Shown one piece after another: positions 1 through 6,256 of a DNA stretch of 7,970 nucleotides. Source of the DNA: Pirellulales bacterium (GTDB taxonomy: Bacteria > Planctomycetota > Planctomycetia > Pirellulales > JALHLM01). The first letter of the stretch is position 1. Each line of letters begins with the position of its first letter. The notes beneath the pieces were generated by a model, which ran no database searches, had not been told where the DNA came from, and saw only the letters and a list, made by a program, of their open reading frames with translations. The DNA lies in contig JALHLM010000273.1 in NCBI GenBank assembly GCA_022844585.1, positions 1 to 7,970 on the forward strand, written 5' to 3'. The position numbers and the translations under genes are program-made.

Positions 1-2982
1 CAGGCGATCGTCGAGGAATGAGCCTTCCACGTTGATCGGCACGTTGTCTCGCAGGTTGAACAACGAATACGTCGCGCCTCCTTGCACTTGGATGACGGCG
101 TTGTGTGCATTGTCGGTGGTGAAGATCTTGCTGACGCCTCCCAACGGCGAGTGGCGTACGGTCACGGACTGGATCTCCTGCCCCAGGCCGATCAAGTCCT
201 GGAACTCGACGTTGGTGACGATGATCGGCAAGCGTCCTTCCGCCGCGACGCTGTTCGCCATCAGGACTACGCCCAGCCCAGCGAAGTCGTAACGCATCCG
301 GTCGCCGATAATGTGCGGGCCGCCGTCGACGTTGATGATGGCGCTCACCGAAAAGCCCGAAGTAAACGTGTCGTCGCCCAGCTCACCGGCAAAGTTGTTC
401 GTGCTGCTCGCGCCCAGGCCATTGGCATTGATGGTGAAGACATCGTTGCCTGCGCCACCGCGCACGTTGGTTGTGCGGTTGGCGGCGGTGCCGGAAACCG
501 TGATCGTGTCCGCCGCGGTTCCCGTCTGCACCGTGAGCGTGCTGATGCTGTCCCCGGAGTAGTTGATCGCTCCGGCGGACAAACCGGCTACCGATCCGTT
601 CGTGATCGTCACGCTCCTGGCGACAGTATCGGCCCCCGCGTTGATGCTCAGAGCGGTCAAGTTCGACGCGCCGTTGACGGTCAACGCGCCGAGAATTCCG
701 GTCAGCAGGCCCGCGTTGCCGACATTGACGGTGTCCGTGCCGCCGGAGTTGGTGACGGTCGTGCTTACGCCGTCCCGCGTCGCCAATACGTTGACCACAT
801 CGCCGTCCGTGCCGCCGCTGTTGACCGTGAGCGCGGTAAGTCCGGTTGCGCCGCCCGGATTGTTGACGTTGATCGTGTCGGCGCCGGCGCCGGAGTTGTA
901 GGTGACGTTCGTCTTGCGCCCCACGTTCACCGTGCCAAACGTGCCGTTCGTGGAACTGAACTGCACGGTGCTCGCGCCGTCCACCGTCAGGCCATTGATC
1001 ACGCTCACCAAATCGGCATCGGCGGTGCCCAGCAGCGTGTAGTTCGTGGCGGTCGTGACATCCTGCGCGGTCTCAATTCCCGCGTAGTTCGTGGGGCGAC
1101 TATCGTGGAGGAATTGGCCGGACGCCGGGCCGGTCACGGTATGCGTGACATTGGTGATGCCGGCTCCGCGCATGGTCAGTGTGTCGGATCCGGCCTGACC
1201 ATCCAGGTTGAGCGTTCCGCCCGGCCCCAATTGCGGCGTCTCGACGAGAAACACGTCGTTGCCGCCGCCGGAACTGATGGAAGTCGTCTTGTTGGCGGGC
1301 GTACTCGCGACACGAAACTCATCCGCGCCCGAGCCGGTCAAGAGCGTCAAGGTGCTGATGTCGTTCTCGACGTAGTTCACCCGCTTCCCCGTCAGCCCCT
1401 CGACGTCGATGTCGCGGACGATGACCTCCCGCGCGGCGGTCTCGGCCGAGGCGTCGATCCGCACCGCTGTGAAGTCGGGCGGATTCGAGATGTTGATCTC
1501 GCCCAGAATTCCTGACGTGATCCCGCTGTTGCCGAGATTGACGCTGTCCGCGCCGCCGGAGCTGGTCAGAAAGATCCGGCGATCGGTCCAGTTCAGCACG
1601 TTGACGACGTCGCCGTCGGTGGCGCCGGTATTGATCGTCAGCTCATCCAGGCGATCGATGTCGCCGCTGAGATTGACGTTGATCGTGTCGGCGCCGGCCC
1701 CCGAGTTGAACGTGACACTGTTCTTTCGCGACACGTGGACGTTGCCGAATGCGCCGTTCGTGGAGCGGAAGCGGATCGTCGTATTGCCGAACACCAAGGG
1801 GCCGTCGTCGACCGCCGCGGCGTCGGCGCTCGCCGTCGTGAAGAGGCTGTAACTGTCGGAGTCCGTGACATCCTCCGCGTTTTCGACGCCGGTATAGGAA
1901 ACGCCCACGCCGGAGTGCGCGATCGTACCATCGAGCGCGCCGCTGAGCGTATGCACGGCGCTGGCGAAGTTGCCGCCATCGATCGTCAGCCGGTCCGTCG
2001 CGCCCGCGCCGGCGTTGTAGAACGTCGGCACGGCAATGAACCCGCCAAAGTTGTAGTCGATGGTCAGGCCGGTATTGAGGTTGTCGGCGCCGGTGATCAG
2101 GATCTGGTTGGTTTCGACCAATCGCTTCTGCGTCAGCACCGCATTGGTGGCGGCGTCCAGAATCTGATAGGTGTTGGTCGGCGGGTTGCGGCGCAGGATC
2201 AAGTTCTGCGACGTCGTCGATTGATACGTCAGCGCCGTCGCCTGATCGATGGCACGGTCCAGCACTGCATTCCAGCCGCCGTCTTGAGCGCCTGGCGCCG
2301 GCGCCGCATTGAACCAGTCGTAGCCCAAGTAGATGACTTGGCCGAGTCCGACGCGAAACTGGGCGACCGTCGTGTTGACGCCATTTGTGTAGATGGAACG
2401 CGCATTGGGCGGAAGTGACGATGTGACGAGACGACTGGTCGAGTCGGGCTCCGTGATCGTAGCAGAGCCATCCGCGAAGAAAGTGCCGTTGGCAGCCGCG
2501 GTGATCGTATCCGTCCCCAGTTGGCCGTCGGCGCCAGCCACGACCACGATTCCCCAGGCGGACGCCAGGAGCGCGATCTCGTTGAAATTCGTGCTGCTGT
2601 GCGTGCCGAAGACAATGACAGACCCGCCCGACTGAACATAGGTGTTCAGTTGAGCGTTCGAAACAGCGGCGGCCAGATTGCCGTTTTCCAGTTCGGGGAT
2701 GACCAGCACCTGCTCGTCATCGGTGGCAAAAAAAATGTCCGCCGCGGATGTTCCACCGAAGGTTCTGACGGTATGGTTCGCCGCCTGCAGCGACTGAATC
2801 ACCTGATTGACTTCGCCATCGGCCGAAGTGTCATTGTACGTGCTATTGGCGAACACCGAGACGAGCGCCATCATCCGCCGATCTTCCAGCGGCTCCGACC
2901 ATAGCCGAGTACGGCGTGGCTTACTGCGAGCGGCGAGGGCGCGGCGCGAACCGGTCCAAGGGGACCTGCGAGGTGAAATCAT
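1..2982 (-). CDS. Large repetitive surface/secreted protein, N-terminal 994 codons (3' end outside the window)
   Basis: The minus frame is open from the ATG at 2982 to the left edge with no stop; an in-frame TGA at 3010-3012 lies upstream, and no other start codon lies between. Residues 30-38 read EPLEDRRMM, like the LEPR-XLL/LEDRR motif near the start of giant planctomycete exported proteins. Residues about 39-252 alternate beta strands and helices (SVIVFGTH, WGIVVVAGADG, GQVIYLGYDWF) and resemble a class I glutamine amidotransferase-like fold without an obvious catalytic Cys-His pair. Residues 330-870 are two copies of a unit of about 270 residues, rich in Gly, Asn, Asp and Thr with NSGAGADTINVN and GGxGNDVF motifs; this suggests a beta-solenoid or calcium-binding RTX-like fold. 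There is no classical hydrophobic signal peptide and no clear Shine-Dalgarno sequence. ATG codons 37-38 are alternative starts but would remove the conserved motif. An outside location is inference; the true function is unknown. Confidence 0.88.
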   Translation of the reverse strand, partial: MISPRRSPWTGSRRALAARSKPRRTRLWSEPLEDRRMMALVSVFANSTYNDTSADGEVNQVIQSLQAANHTVRTFGGTSAADIFFATDDEQVLVIPELENGNLAAAVSNAQLNTYVQSGGSVIVFGTHSSTNFNEIALLASAWGIVVVAGADGQLGTDTITAAANGTFFADGSATITEPDSTSRLVTSSLPPNARSIYTNGVNTTVAQFRVGLGQVIYLGYDWFNAAPAPGAQDGGWNAVLDRAIDQATALTYQSTTSQNLILRRNPPTNTYQILDAATNAVLTQKRLVETNQILITGADNLNTGLTIDYNFGGFIAVPTFYNAGAGATDRLTIDGGNFASAVHTLSGALDGTIAHSGVGVSYTGVENAEDVTDSDSYSLFTTASADAAAVDDGPLVFGNTTIRFRSTNGAFGNVHVSRKNSVTFNSGAGADTINVNLSGDIDRLDELTINTGATDGDVVNVLNWTDRRIFLTSSGGADSVNLGNSGITSGILGEINISNPPDFTAVRIDASAETAAREVIVRDIDVEGLTGKRVNYVENDISTLTLLTGSGADEFRVASTPANKTTSISSGGGNDVFLVETPQLGPGGTLNLDGQAGSDTLTMRGAGITNVTHTVTGPASGQFLHDSRPTNYAGIETAQDVTTATNYTLLGTADADLVSVINGLTVDGASTVQFSSTNGTFGTVNVGRKTNVTYNSGAGADTINVNNPGGATGLTALTVNSGGTDGDVVNVLATRDGVSTTVTNSGGTDTVNVGNAGLLTGILGALTVNGASNLTALSINAGADTVARSVTITNGSVAGLSAGAINYSGDSISTLTVQTGTAADTITVSGTAANRTTNVRGGAGNDVFTINANGLGASSTNNFAGELGDDTFTSGFSVSAIINVDGGPHIIGDRMRYDFAGLGVVLMANSVAAEGRLPIIVTNVEFQDLIGLGQEIQSVTVRHSPLGGVSKIFTTDNAHNAVIQVQGGATYSLFNLRDNVPINVEGSFLDDRL
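373..1185 (-). repeat. Second copy of the ~270-residue protein repeat (residues 600-870)
   Basis: The second copy has the matching landmarks DTLTM, NYAGIETAQDVT, STNGTFGTVNVGRK, NSGAGADTINVN, TDGDVVNVL, TGILG, ISTLTVQTG and GGAGNDVFTIN. After it, residues 871-994 (LGDDTFTSG onward) begin in the same way, then depart into different sequence (RMRYDFAGLG, VEFQDLIGLG), so a third full copy does not follow directly. Confidence 0.85.
1186..1995 (-). repeat. First copy of a ~270-residue protein repeat (residues 330-599)
   Basis: This is the first of two tandem protein-level repeats inside the large surface gene. In order, its landmarks are DRLTI, a SYTGVENAEDVT segment, STNGAFGNVHVSRK, NSGAGADTINVN, TDGDVVNVL, SGILG, ISTLTLLTG and GGGNDVFLVE. 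Each has a counterpart in the same order in the second copy, 810-813 nt away, so the unit was duplicated as a whole and has since diverged. Confidence 0.85.
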
Positions 2983-3167
2983 ACTGGCCGACCAACCGTT
3001 GTGGCAGAATCAAGATGCGAGGCCAAACCTCCATCGTGATCGAAGCCGGCGGCACGGGCAACGATCCGGCGCCCCATATAGGCCCGCCGCGGCGCCGGCA
3101 GAGCGGGTTGTGCCGGGCATACCAGGAAAAGCGTTGGTCCTGGCGGCGGCAGGACGACCTGTCGCTG

Positions 3168-3176
3168 TGATAGAAT
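3168..3176 (+). promoter_or_regulatory. Extended -10 promoter element for rnpB
   Basis: TGATAGAAT is an extended -10 (TG-N-TAGAAT) ending six bases before the first base of the P1 helix at 3182. That is the expected distance to a transcription start. I see no good -35 hexamer 16-18 bases upstream, which is acceptable for an extended -10 promoter. Confidence 0.55.
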
Positions 3177-3181
3177 CCCTC

Positions 3182-3586
<405 letters not shown>

Positions 3587-3610
<24 letters not shown>

Positions 3611-4015
3611 TTTTCGTCGCCTGGCCGACTCGTTGCGCTTCTTCGGCAAATCGTTCTGCTCGTCGATGATTTTCACGAGCTTGGCGATGCAAAGCTGATT
3701 GATGCTGATCTCGTGCCCGAGCGCCTCGGCCTTCAGCGACTCGTGCAGGCTCTCGGGCATCCGGACGGTAATCACGCGGATGGGCTCGCGCGACGGCTCG
3801 CGTTCGGTCGCCCGGCGTCGCAGCTCCGAGAGCATCTGCTTGATCTCGGCGTACTCCTCCGTCCGCTCGAATTCGGCCAGCGCCTCCGGCGTGTCATAGA
3901 CCTGGCGGATGAGGCCTCCGATCCCGAGGACTTCCTTGAAGAAGAGCACCCAGTCCGGCCCCTGCTCGAAAAGCTCGCTGGCGACCCGGAAGACGTCGTT
4001 CCCTCGTTGTTTCAT
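3587..4015 (-). CDS. Ribbon-helix-helix (HicB/Arc/CopG-like) DNA-binding protein
   Basis: The product has 142 residues. Residues 79-118 (IRVITVRMPESLHESLKAEA, then EISINQLCIAKLVKII) match a ribbon-helix-helix fold: a short strand with alternating residues, then two helices, with an S/N-rich turn before helix 2 as in HicB-type antitoxins. Such proteins dimerise and bind operator DNA. Residues 20-66 (DWVLFFKEVLGIGG through FERTEEYAEIKQMLSEL) form a charged helical extension whose role I do not know; the tail from about 124 is rich in Lys and Arg. ATG at 4015 is chosen because AGGGAG lies five bases upstream; a TTG six codons earlier would bury that site. The stop codon and last seven codons lie within rnpB on the other strand. 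No recognisable toxin gene is adjacent, so a regulator or orphan antitoxin is as likely as a toxin-antitoxin pair. Confidence 0.82.
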
Positions 4016-4017
4016 CG

Positions 4018-4089
4018 TTACTCCCTTTTCCAAACACGGCTGTGGATCACTTTTCCGAGCGGTTCCTCCCGCTCGAACGTGACCATCAT
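4018..4089 (-). CDS. Possible micro-ORF (23 aa) coupled to the RHH gene
   Basis: Frame: MMVTFEREEPLGKVIHSRVW followed by KRE and a TAA that ends two bases before the ATG of the RHH gene. This close spacing would allow translational coupling. The frame remains open upstream to a TAG at 4129-4131, but without another standard start codon. It lacks a well-placed Shine-Dalgarno sequence; GGAGAAAG is about 20 bases from the ATG. It matches no family that I recognise. It could be a leader peptide, the remnant of a partner gene, or chance. Confidence 0.25.
   Translation of the reverse strand: MMVTFEREEPLGKVIHSRVWKRE
4021..4026 (-). promoter_or_regulatory. Ribosome binding site of the RHH gene
   Basis: On the minus strand AGGGAG stands five bases before ATG 4015 (AGGGAG-TAACG-ATG). 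It is the strongest Shine-Dalgarno-like site in the window and decides the start in favour of 4015 over the in-frame TTG at 4033. Confidence 0.7.
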
Positions 4090-4119
4090 TTCGGTGCTGG
4101 CAAGGCTTTCTCCGATGTC

Positions 4120-4154
4120 ATTGTATCGCTAGCACTTACGTCAATTCGTCAAGT
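4120..4154 (-). promoter_or_regulatory. Candidate promoter/operator of the RHH gene
   Basis: On the minus strand a -10-like TACAAT (4125-4120) lies about 105 bases before the RHH start. Just upstream is an 8-base-period direct repeat, seen on the plus strand as CGTCAATT-CGTCAAGT (4139-4154), which reads TTGACG twice on the minus strand. The spacing from the TTGACG copies to TACAAT is 13 and 21, neither ideal for -35/-10. The repeats are therefore better viewed as a possible binding site for a tandem-site RHH dimer that represses its own gene. This role is inference. Confidence 0.35.
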
Positions 4155-4316
4155 ATGCCTGTTTGCGTGGCATGCTGCCGGCGAACACGGCAGCCGCGCG
4201 GCTGCACAGTTTCCGTGCAGTGCGACTTTTCCCATTTCAGGGAGTGTCCGGTTCAACGCGGTTGAAATGGACGAAAACGGGCAACATATGTGAAGCTGGA
4301 GAAGACGCCGGCGCAC
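4155..4316. other. Gene-free stretch with a series of hairpins
   Basis: I see no credible gene here. It contains three consecutive inverted repeats: CTGCCG/CGGCAG (4175-4180 with 4188-4193), CTGCAC/GTGCAG (4202-4207 with 4215-4220), and a longer stem pairing 4227-4239 with 4263-4277 (13 bp with a two-base bulge), whose interior can alternatively fold as TTCAAC/GTTGAA (4252-4257 with 4261-4266). It may be a structured RNA segment, a decayed repeat or chance in GC-rich DNA. Confidence 0.4.
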
Positions 4317-4350
4317 AAAAAAGCCGCCCGTGAATTCGGTCACGGGCGGC
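4317..4350 (-). terminator. Rho-independent terminator of the sugar-isomerase-like gene
   Basis: On the minus strand an 11-bp GC-rich stem (arms 4350-4340 and 4333-4323, GCCGCCCGTGA pairing with TCACGGGCGGC) has a six-base loop and is followed directly by six Ts (4322-4317). It lies about 70 bases past the stop codon at 4421 and is correctly oriented for that gene. On the plus strand no T-run follows the stem. Confidence 0.85.
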
Positions 4351-4359
4351 GTGTCTTCA

Positions 4360-4409
4360 GTAGCCGAGGTCTGTGACCTCGGCCCACCGCGGTCATAGAC
4401 CGCGGCTAC
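4360..4409. repeat. Double-hairpin palindromic element with GTAG...CTAC ends
   Basis: The 50-base element is built as GTAG, hairpin 1 (CCGAGGTC-TGT-GACCTCGG, 4364-4382), CCCA, hairpin 2 (CCGCGGTC-ATA-GACCGCGG, 4387-4405), CTAC. The outer GTAG and CTAC also pair, so the whole could close as a three-way junction. It lies between the stop of the isomerase-like gene and its terminator. The layout suggests a dispersed REP-like repeat of planctomycete genomes; copy number cannot be judged from this window. Confidence 0.75.
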
Positions 4410-4420
4410 AGACGTAATGC

Positions 4421-5350
4421 CTACGACAACTCGTCGCGGACTTTTTCGAGGAGCTTCTTGGTGGCCTTGATCCCATCCGGTTCGGAGATCTTGCTGCCCT
4501 CGTATTCGATTCCGACCCAGCCGTGGTAGCCGTGCTTGAGGACGATTTCCATCATCTTCTTGTAGTCGGTCTCGATGCAGTTGCCGTCAGCGTCGAAATC
4601 GTGGCTCTTGGCGCTCACGGCCTTGGCGTACGGCATGGTCTCGTCAACGCCCTTGTACCGGTCGTATTCCTCGTCTTGCGAGATCCGGAAGTTGCCGAAA
4701 TCCGGCAACGTCCCGCAATTGGGGTGATCGACCATTTTCATCACGCCGGCCAGCCAGGCGCCGTTTGAGCTCAGGCCGCCGTGGTTTTCGACGATCACGC
4801 CGATCCCCTGGCTCGCCCCGTACTCGCTCAACTTCCGGAGACCGTCGGCGGCCAGCTTTTGTTGTTCCTCGAAGGATCCCTCGGCGTGGGCGTTTACGCG
4901 GATCGAGTGGCAGCCCAGGAATTTCGCCGCGTCGACCCATTGGTGGTGGTTCTCGACGGCCTTCTTCCGCTCGGCGTCGTTCGGATCGCCGAGGTGCCCT
5001 TCCCCGTCGATCATGATCAGCACGTGGGCCACGCCCAGGTCGTCGCCGCGCTGCTTGAGGTCGGCCAGGTACTTGGTGTCTTTGGCCTTGTCCTTGAAGA
5101 ACTGATTAACGTACTCGACGCCTTCGATGCCGAACTCGTTTTTGGCCACCTTGGAGAAATCCAAGTGATCCAATTTCTTGTCGAACAGGGCGCGGTGGAG
5201 CGACCATTCGGCCAGCGAAATCTTGTAGAGCGGCTCTTTGTCGCCGGGGAAGGCGAGTCCCCGCGTGGCGGTGAGCGAGCTGAGCGTCAGGCCAAGTCCG
5301 GCGGCGCCGGCGGCCTTCACGAAATCACGACGGTCCAACGACGTGGGCAT
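4421..5350 (-). CDS. Tat-exported TIM-barrel sugar phosphate isomerase/epimerase-like protein
   Basis: The 309-residue product resembles the xylose isomerase-like TIM-barrel family (AP endonuclease 2/sugar phosphate isomerase fold), common in planctomycetes with a Tat leader. Residues 5-28 are a twin-arginine signal: LDRRDFVKAA with R7-R8, then a hydrophobic Ala/Gly/Leu stretch, with a plausible cleavage after about residue 33 (GLA|FPG). The barrel covers about residues 42-305. Likely divalent-metal ligands are E188 (VIVENHGG), D217 (LPDFGNF), H250 (AKSHDFD) and E282 (GIEYEG), the usual Glu-Asp-His-Glu set, so an active enzyme is expected. The substrate is unknown; sugars or inositols in the periplasm are inference. 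The ATG at 5350 is supported by GAGAGG at 5359-5364, eight bases upstream. A promoter lies upstream and an intrinsic terminator downstream, so it is probably a single-gene transcript. Confidence 0.92.
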   Translation of the reverse strand: MPTSLDRRDFVKAAGAAGLGLTLSSLTATRGLAFPGDKEPLYKISLAEWSLHRALFDKKLDHLDFSKVAKNEFGIEGVEYVNQFFKDKAKDTKYLADLKQRGDDLGVAHVLIMIDGEGHLGDPNDAERKKAVENHHQWVDAAKFLGCHSIRVNAHAEGSFEEQQKLAADGLRKLSEYGASQGIGVIVENHGGLSSNGAWLAGVMKMVDHPNCGTLPDFGNFRISQDEEYDRYKGVDETMPYAKAVSAKSHDFDADGNCIETDYKKMMEIVLKHGYHGWVGIEYEGSKISEPDGIKATKKLLEKVRDELS

Positions 5351-5421
5351 GTGCGATACCTCTCAACGATGAAGCGATGGCGGGCGAGACGCCGCGAACA
5401 GGCGGGGCCAAGATTGCCGCA

Positions 5422-5450
5422 AGTATAGACCCCGCCCCAGCGGGTCGCAA
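5422..5450 (-). promoter_or_regulatory. Sigma-70-type promoter of the isomerase-like gene
   Basis: On the minus strand TTGCGA (5450-5445) and TATACT (5427-5422) are separated by exactly 17 bases. The predicted start near 5415 gives a leader of about 65 bases before ATG 5350. The hexamers match the consensus at four and five of six positions. This is a pattern match only. Confidence 0.55.
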
Positions 5451-5543
5451 CGCGCGGTGGAACGCCCACTGGGAGAAATGTCCGCCGCGGCTAGAATCCG
5501 GCGAAGCCACGAAATCATCTCCTTTGCAGGTTGAAAAACCCTG

Positions 5544-5888
5544 ATGAAAATCGACTGGTACTACCACCGCAAGAACTGCCAAACCTGCGCCCGGGCGGAC
5601 GCGTTTCTGGAAGAGGCCGAGGCCACGATCACCGAACAAGTCGACGCCCGAAAGACGCGCCTCGGTCCCGAAGAGGCAGTCGCGCTGGCCAGGGAAGCGA
5701 GCCACGTCTGGGCGACCAAGGGGAAGAAGGTGATCCATTTCGACATGAAGAAGTCGCCGCCGACCGACGCGGAGTTGACGGCAGCCCTGATTGGCCCCAG
5801 CGGCAACCTCCGCGCCCCGACCTTCCGCCGCGGCAAGCAATTGTTCGTGGGAATGAACGAGGAGGAGTTCGCGAAGGTGCTAGCGTAG
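5544..5888 (+). CDS. ArsC-like thioredoxin-fold protein with CxxC motif
   Basis: The product has 114 residues, the usual size for the ArsC/Spx-like family. It opens with MKIDWYYHRKNCQTCARADA: a strand, then a redox CxxC (C12 and C15) at the start of helix 1, as in thioredoxin-fold proteins. The segment LRAPTFRRGKQLFVGMNEEE (residues 89-108) contains the cis-proline region (P92) and the final strand-strand-helix. A thiol redox or reductase role in the cytoplasm is likely, since there is no signal peptide; arsenate reduction itself is not shown, as the ArsC arginine signature is not clear. Planctomycete relatives are, from memory, annotated as an ArsC family that includes selenocysteine forms; here both positions are TGC cysteine codons. 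No strong Shine-Dalgarno site precedes the ATG. A lone TAGAAT at 5492-5497 could be its -10. It is divergent from the isomerase-like gene. Confidence 0.85.
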   Translation: MKIDWYYHRKNCQTCARADAFLEEAEATITEQVDARKTRLGPEEAVALAREASHVWATKGKKVIHFDMKKSPPTDAELTAALIGPSGNLRAPTFRRGKQLFVGMNEEEFAKVLA

Positions 5889-5920
5889 TTGGCGTGGAAT
5901 CGGAATGGCGCGTCTCACGA

Positions 5921-5977
5921 ATAAGCCCCGAAGGGGCGACCGTCAGTAGCCAGGGGTGAAGCGCAGCGAACCCCTGG
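5921..5977 (+). repeat. Palindromic intergenic repeat, left arm
   Basis: It holds GCCCC-GAA-GGGGC (5925-5937), ACCGTCAGTAG, and the hairpin CCAGGGGT/ACCCCTGG (5950-5957 with 5970-5977) around a GAAGCGCAGCGA loop. It is repeated in inverted orientation at 6084-6141 with only a few differences. The five-pair GCCCC hairpin is 37 bases past the stop of the ArsC-like gene but is not followed by a T-run, so it is not a standard terminator. Confidence 0.8.
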
Positions 5978-6000
5978 TTGCGTGGCCGCGAAATCACGCC

Positions 6001-6059
6001 GTAGCCCCAACGGGGCGGCCGACGCGAATTGCCGGACCTCGGCCGCCCCGTGGGGCTAC
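6001..6059. repeat. Central palindrome of the intergenic repeat cluster
   Basis: The left arm 6001-6022 (starting GTAGCCCCAACGGGGCGG) and the right arm 6039-6059 (ending CCGCCCCGTGGGGCTAC) are complementary throughout, apart from one extra A in the left arm, around a 16-base centre. Shared GTAG...CTAC ends and AGCCCC core relate it to the flanking arms and to the element at 4360-4409. Confidence 0.85.
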
Positions 6060-6083
6060 ATAACAATATGGTTTTGCCGCTTT

Positions 6084-6141
6084 CCAGGGGTTGCGCTTCG
6101 CTTACCCCTGGCTACTGACGGCCGCCCCGTTGGGGCTTCAT
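6084..6141 (-). repeat. Palindromic intergenic repeat, right arm (inverted copy)
   Basis: Read on the minus strand it matches 5921-5977 in order: AAGCCCCAACGGGGC, GGCCGTCAGTAG, CCAGGGGTAAGCGAAGCG and ACCCCTGG. The two arms stand 23 and 24 bases from the central palindrome, so the cluster is almost symmetric about position 6030. The remaining 5889-5920 and 6142-6256 show no gene; 6159-6165/6183-6189 (ATCGTTC/GAACGAT) form a weak inverted repeat upstream of the next gene. Confidence 0.8.
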
Positions 6142-6256
6142 TGAGGGCGGACCTTGTCATCGTTCGTCACGGCTGGGACAGTGAACGATCGAAACCGACG
6201 CGCCTCGCTCTGCTTGTCCTTGAATCATCTCCCGCCAACGCCTTCCCCGTCCCGCC

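Noticed and set aside
82..1515. A 477-codon open frame on the plus strand
   Set aside because: It is antisense to the large minus-strand gene, which is open for 994 codons with a clear repeat pattern. The plus-strand product is Arg/Val/Gly-rich without any recognisable fold, as expected for a shadow in GC-rich DNA.
2229..2639. A 136-codon minus-strand frame rich in Arg and Ser
   Set aside because: It is an out-of-frame reading of the surface protein gene; the coherent domain sequence is in the other minus frame.
3075..3080. TATATG on the minus strand as the promoter of the surface protein gene
   Set aside because: No acceptable -35 hexamer is found at 16-18 bases, and the distance to the start is not informative; too weak to list as a feature.
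4149..4343. A 64-codon minus-strand frame (MTEFTGGFFVRRRLLQLHIC...)
   Set aside because: It begins inside the terminator hairpin of the upstream gene, has no ribosome binding site, and reads through the stem-loop series; no family resemblance.
4781..5428. A 215-codon plus-strand frame over the isomerase-like gene
   Set aside because: It is antisense to a gene with Tat signal, metal ligands, promoter and terminator; the product is a Val/Leu/Gly-rich shadow.
5325..5840. Minus-strand frames over 5325-6066
   Set aside because: They overlap the ArsC-like gene and the palindromic repeats and show no conserved pattern.
5921..6141. CRISPR array
   Set aside because: The repeats are inverted rather than direct, few, and have no regular unique spacers; no cas gene is nearby.
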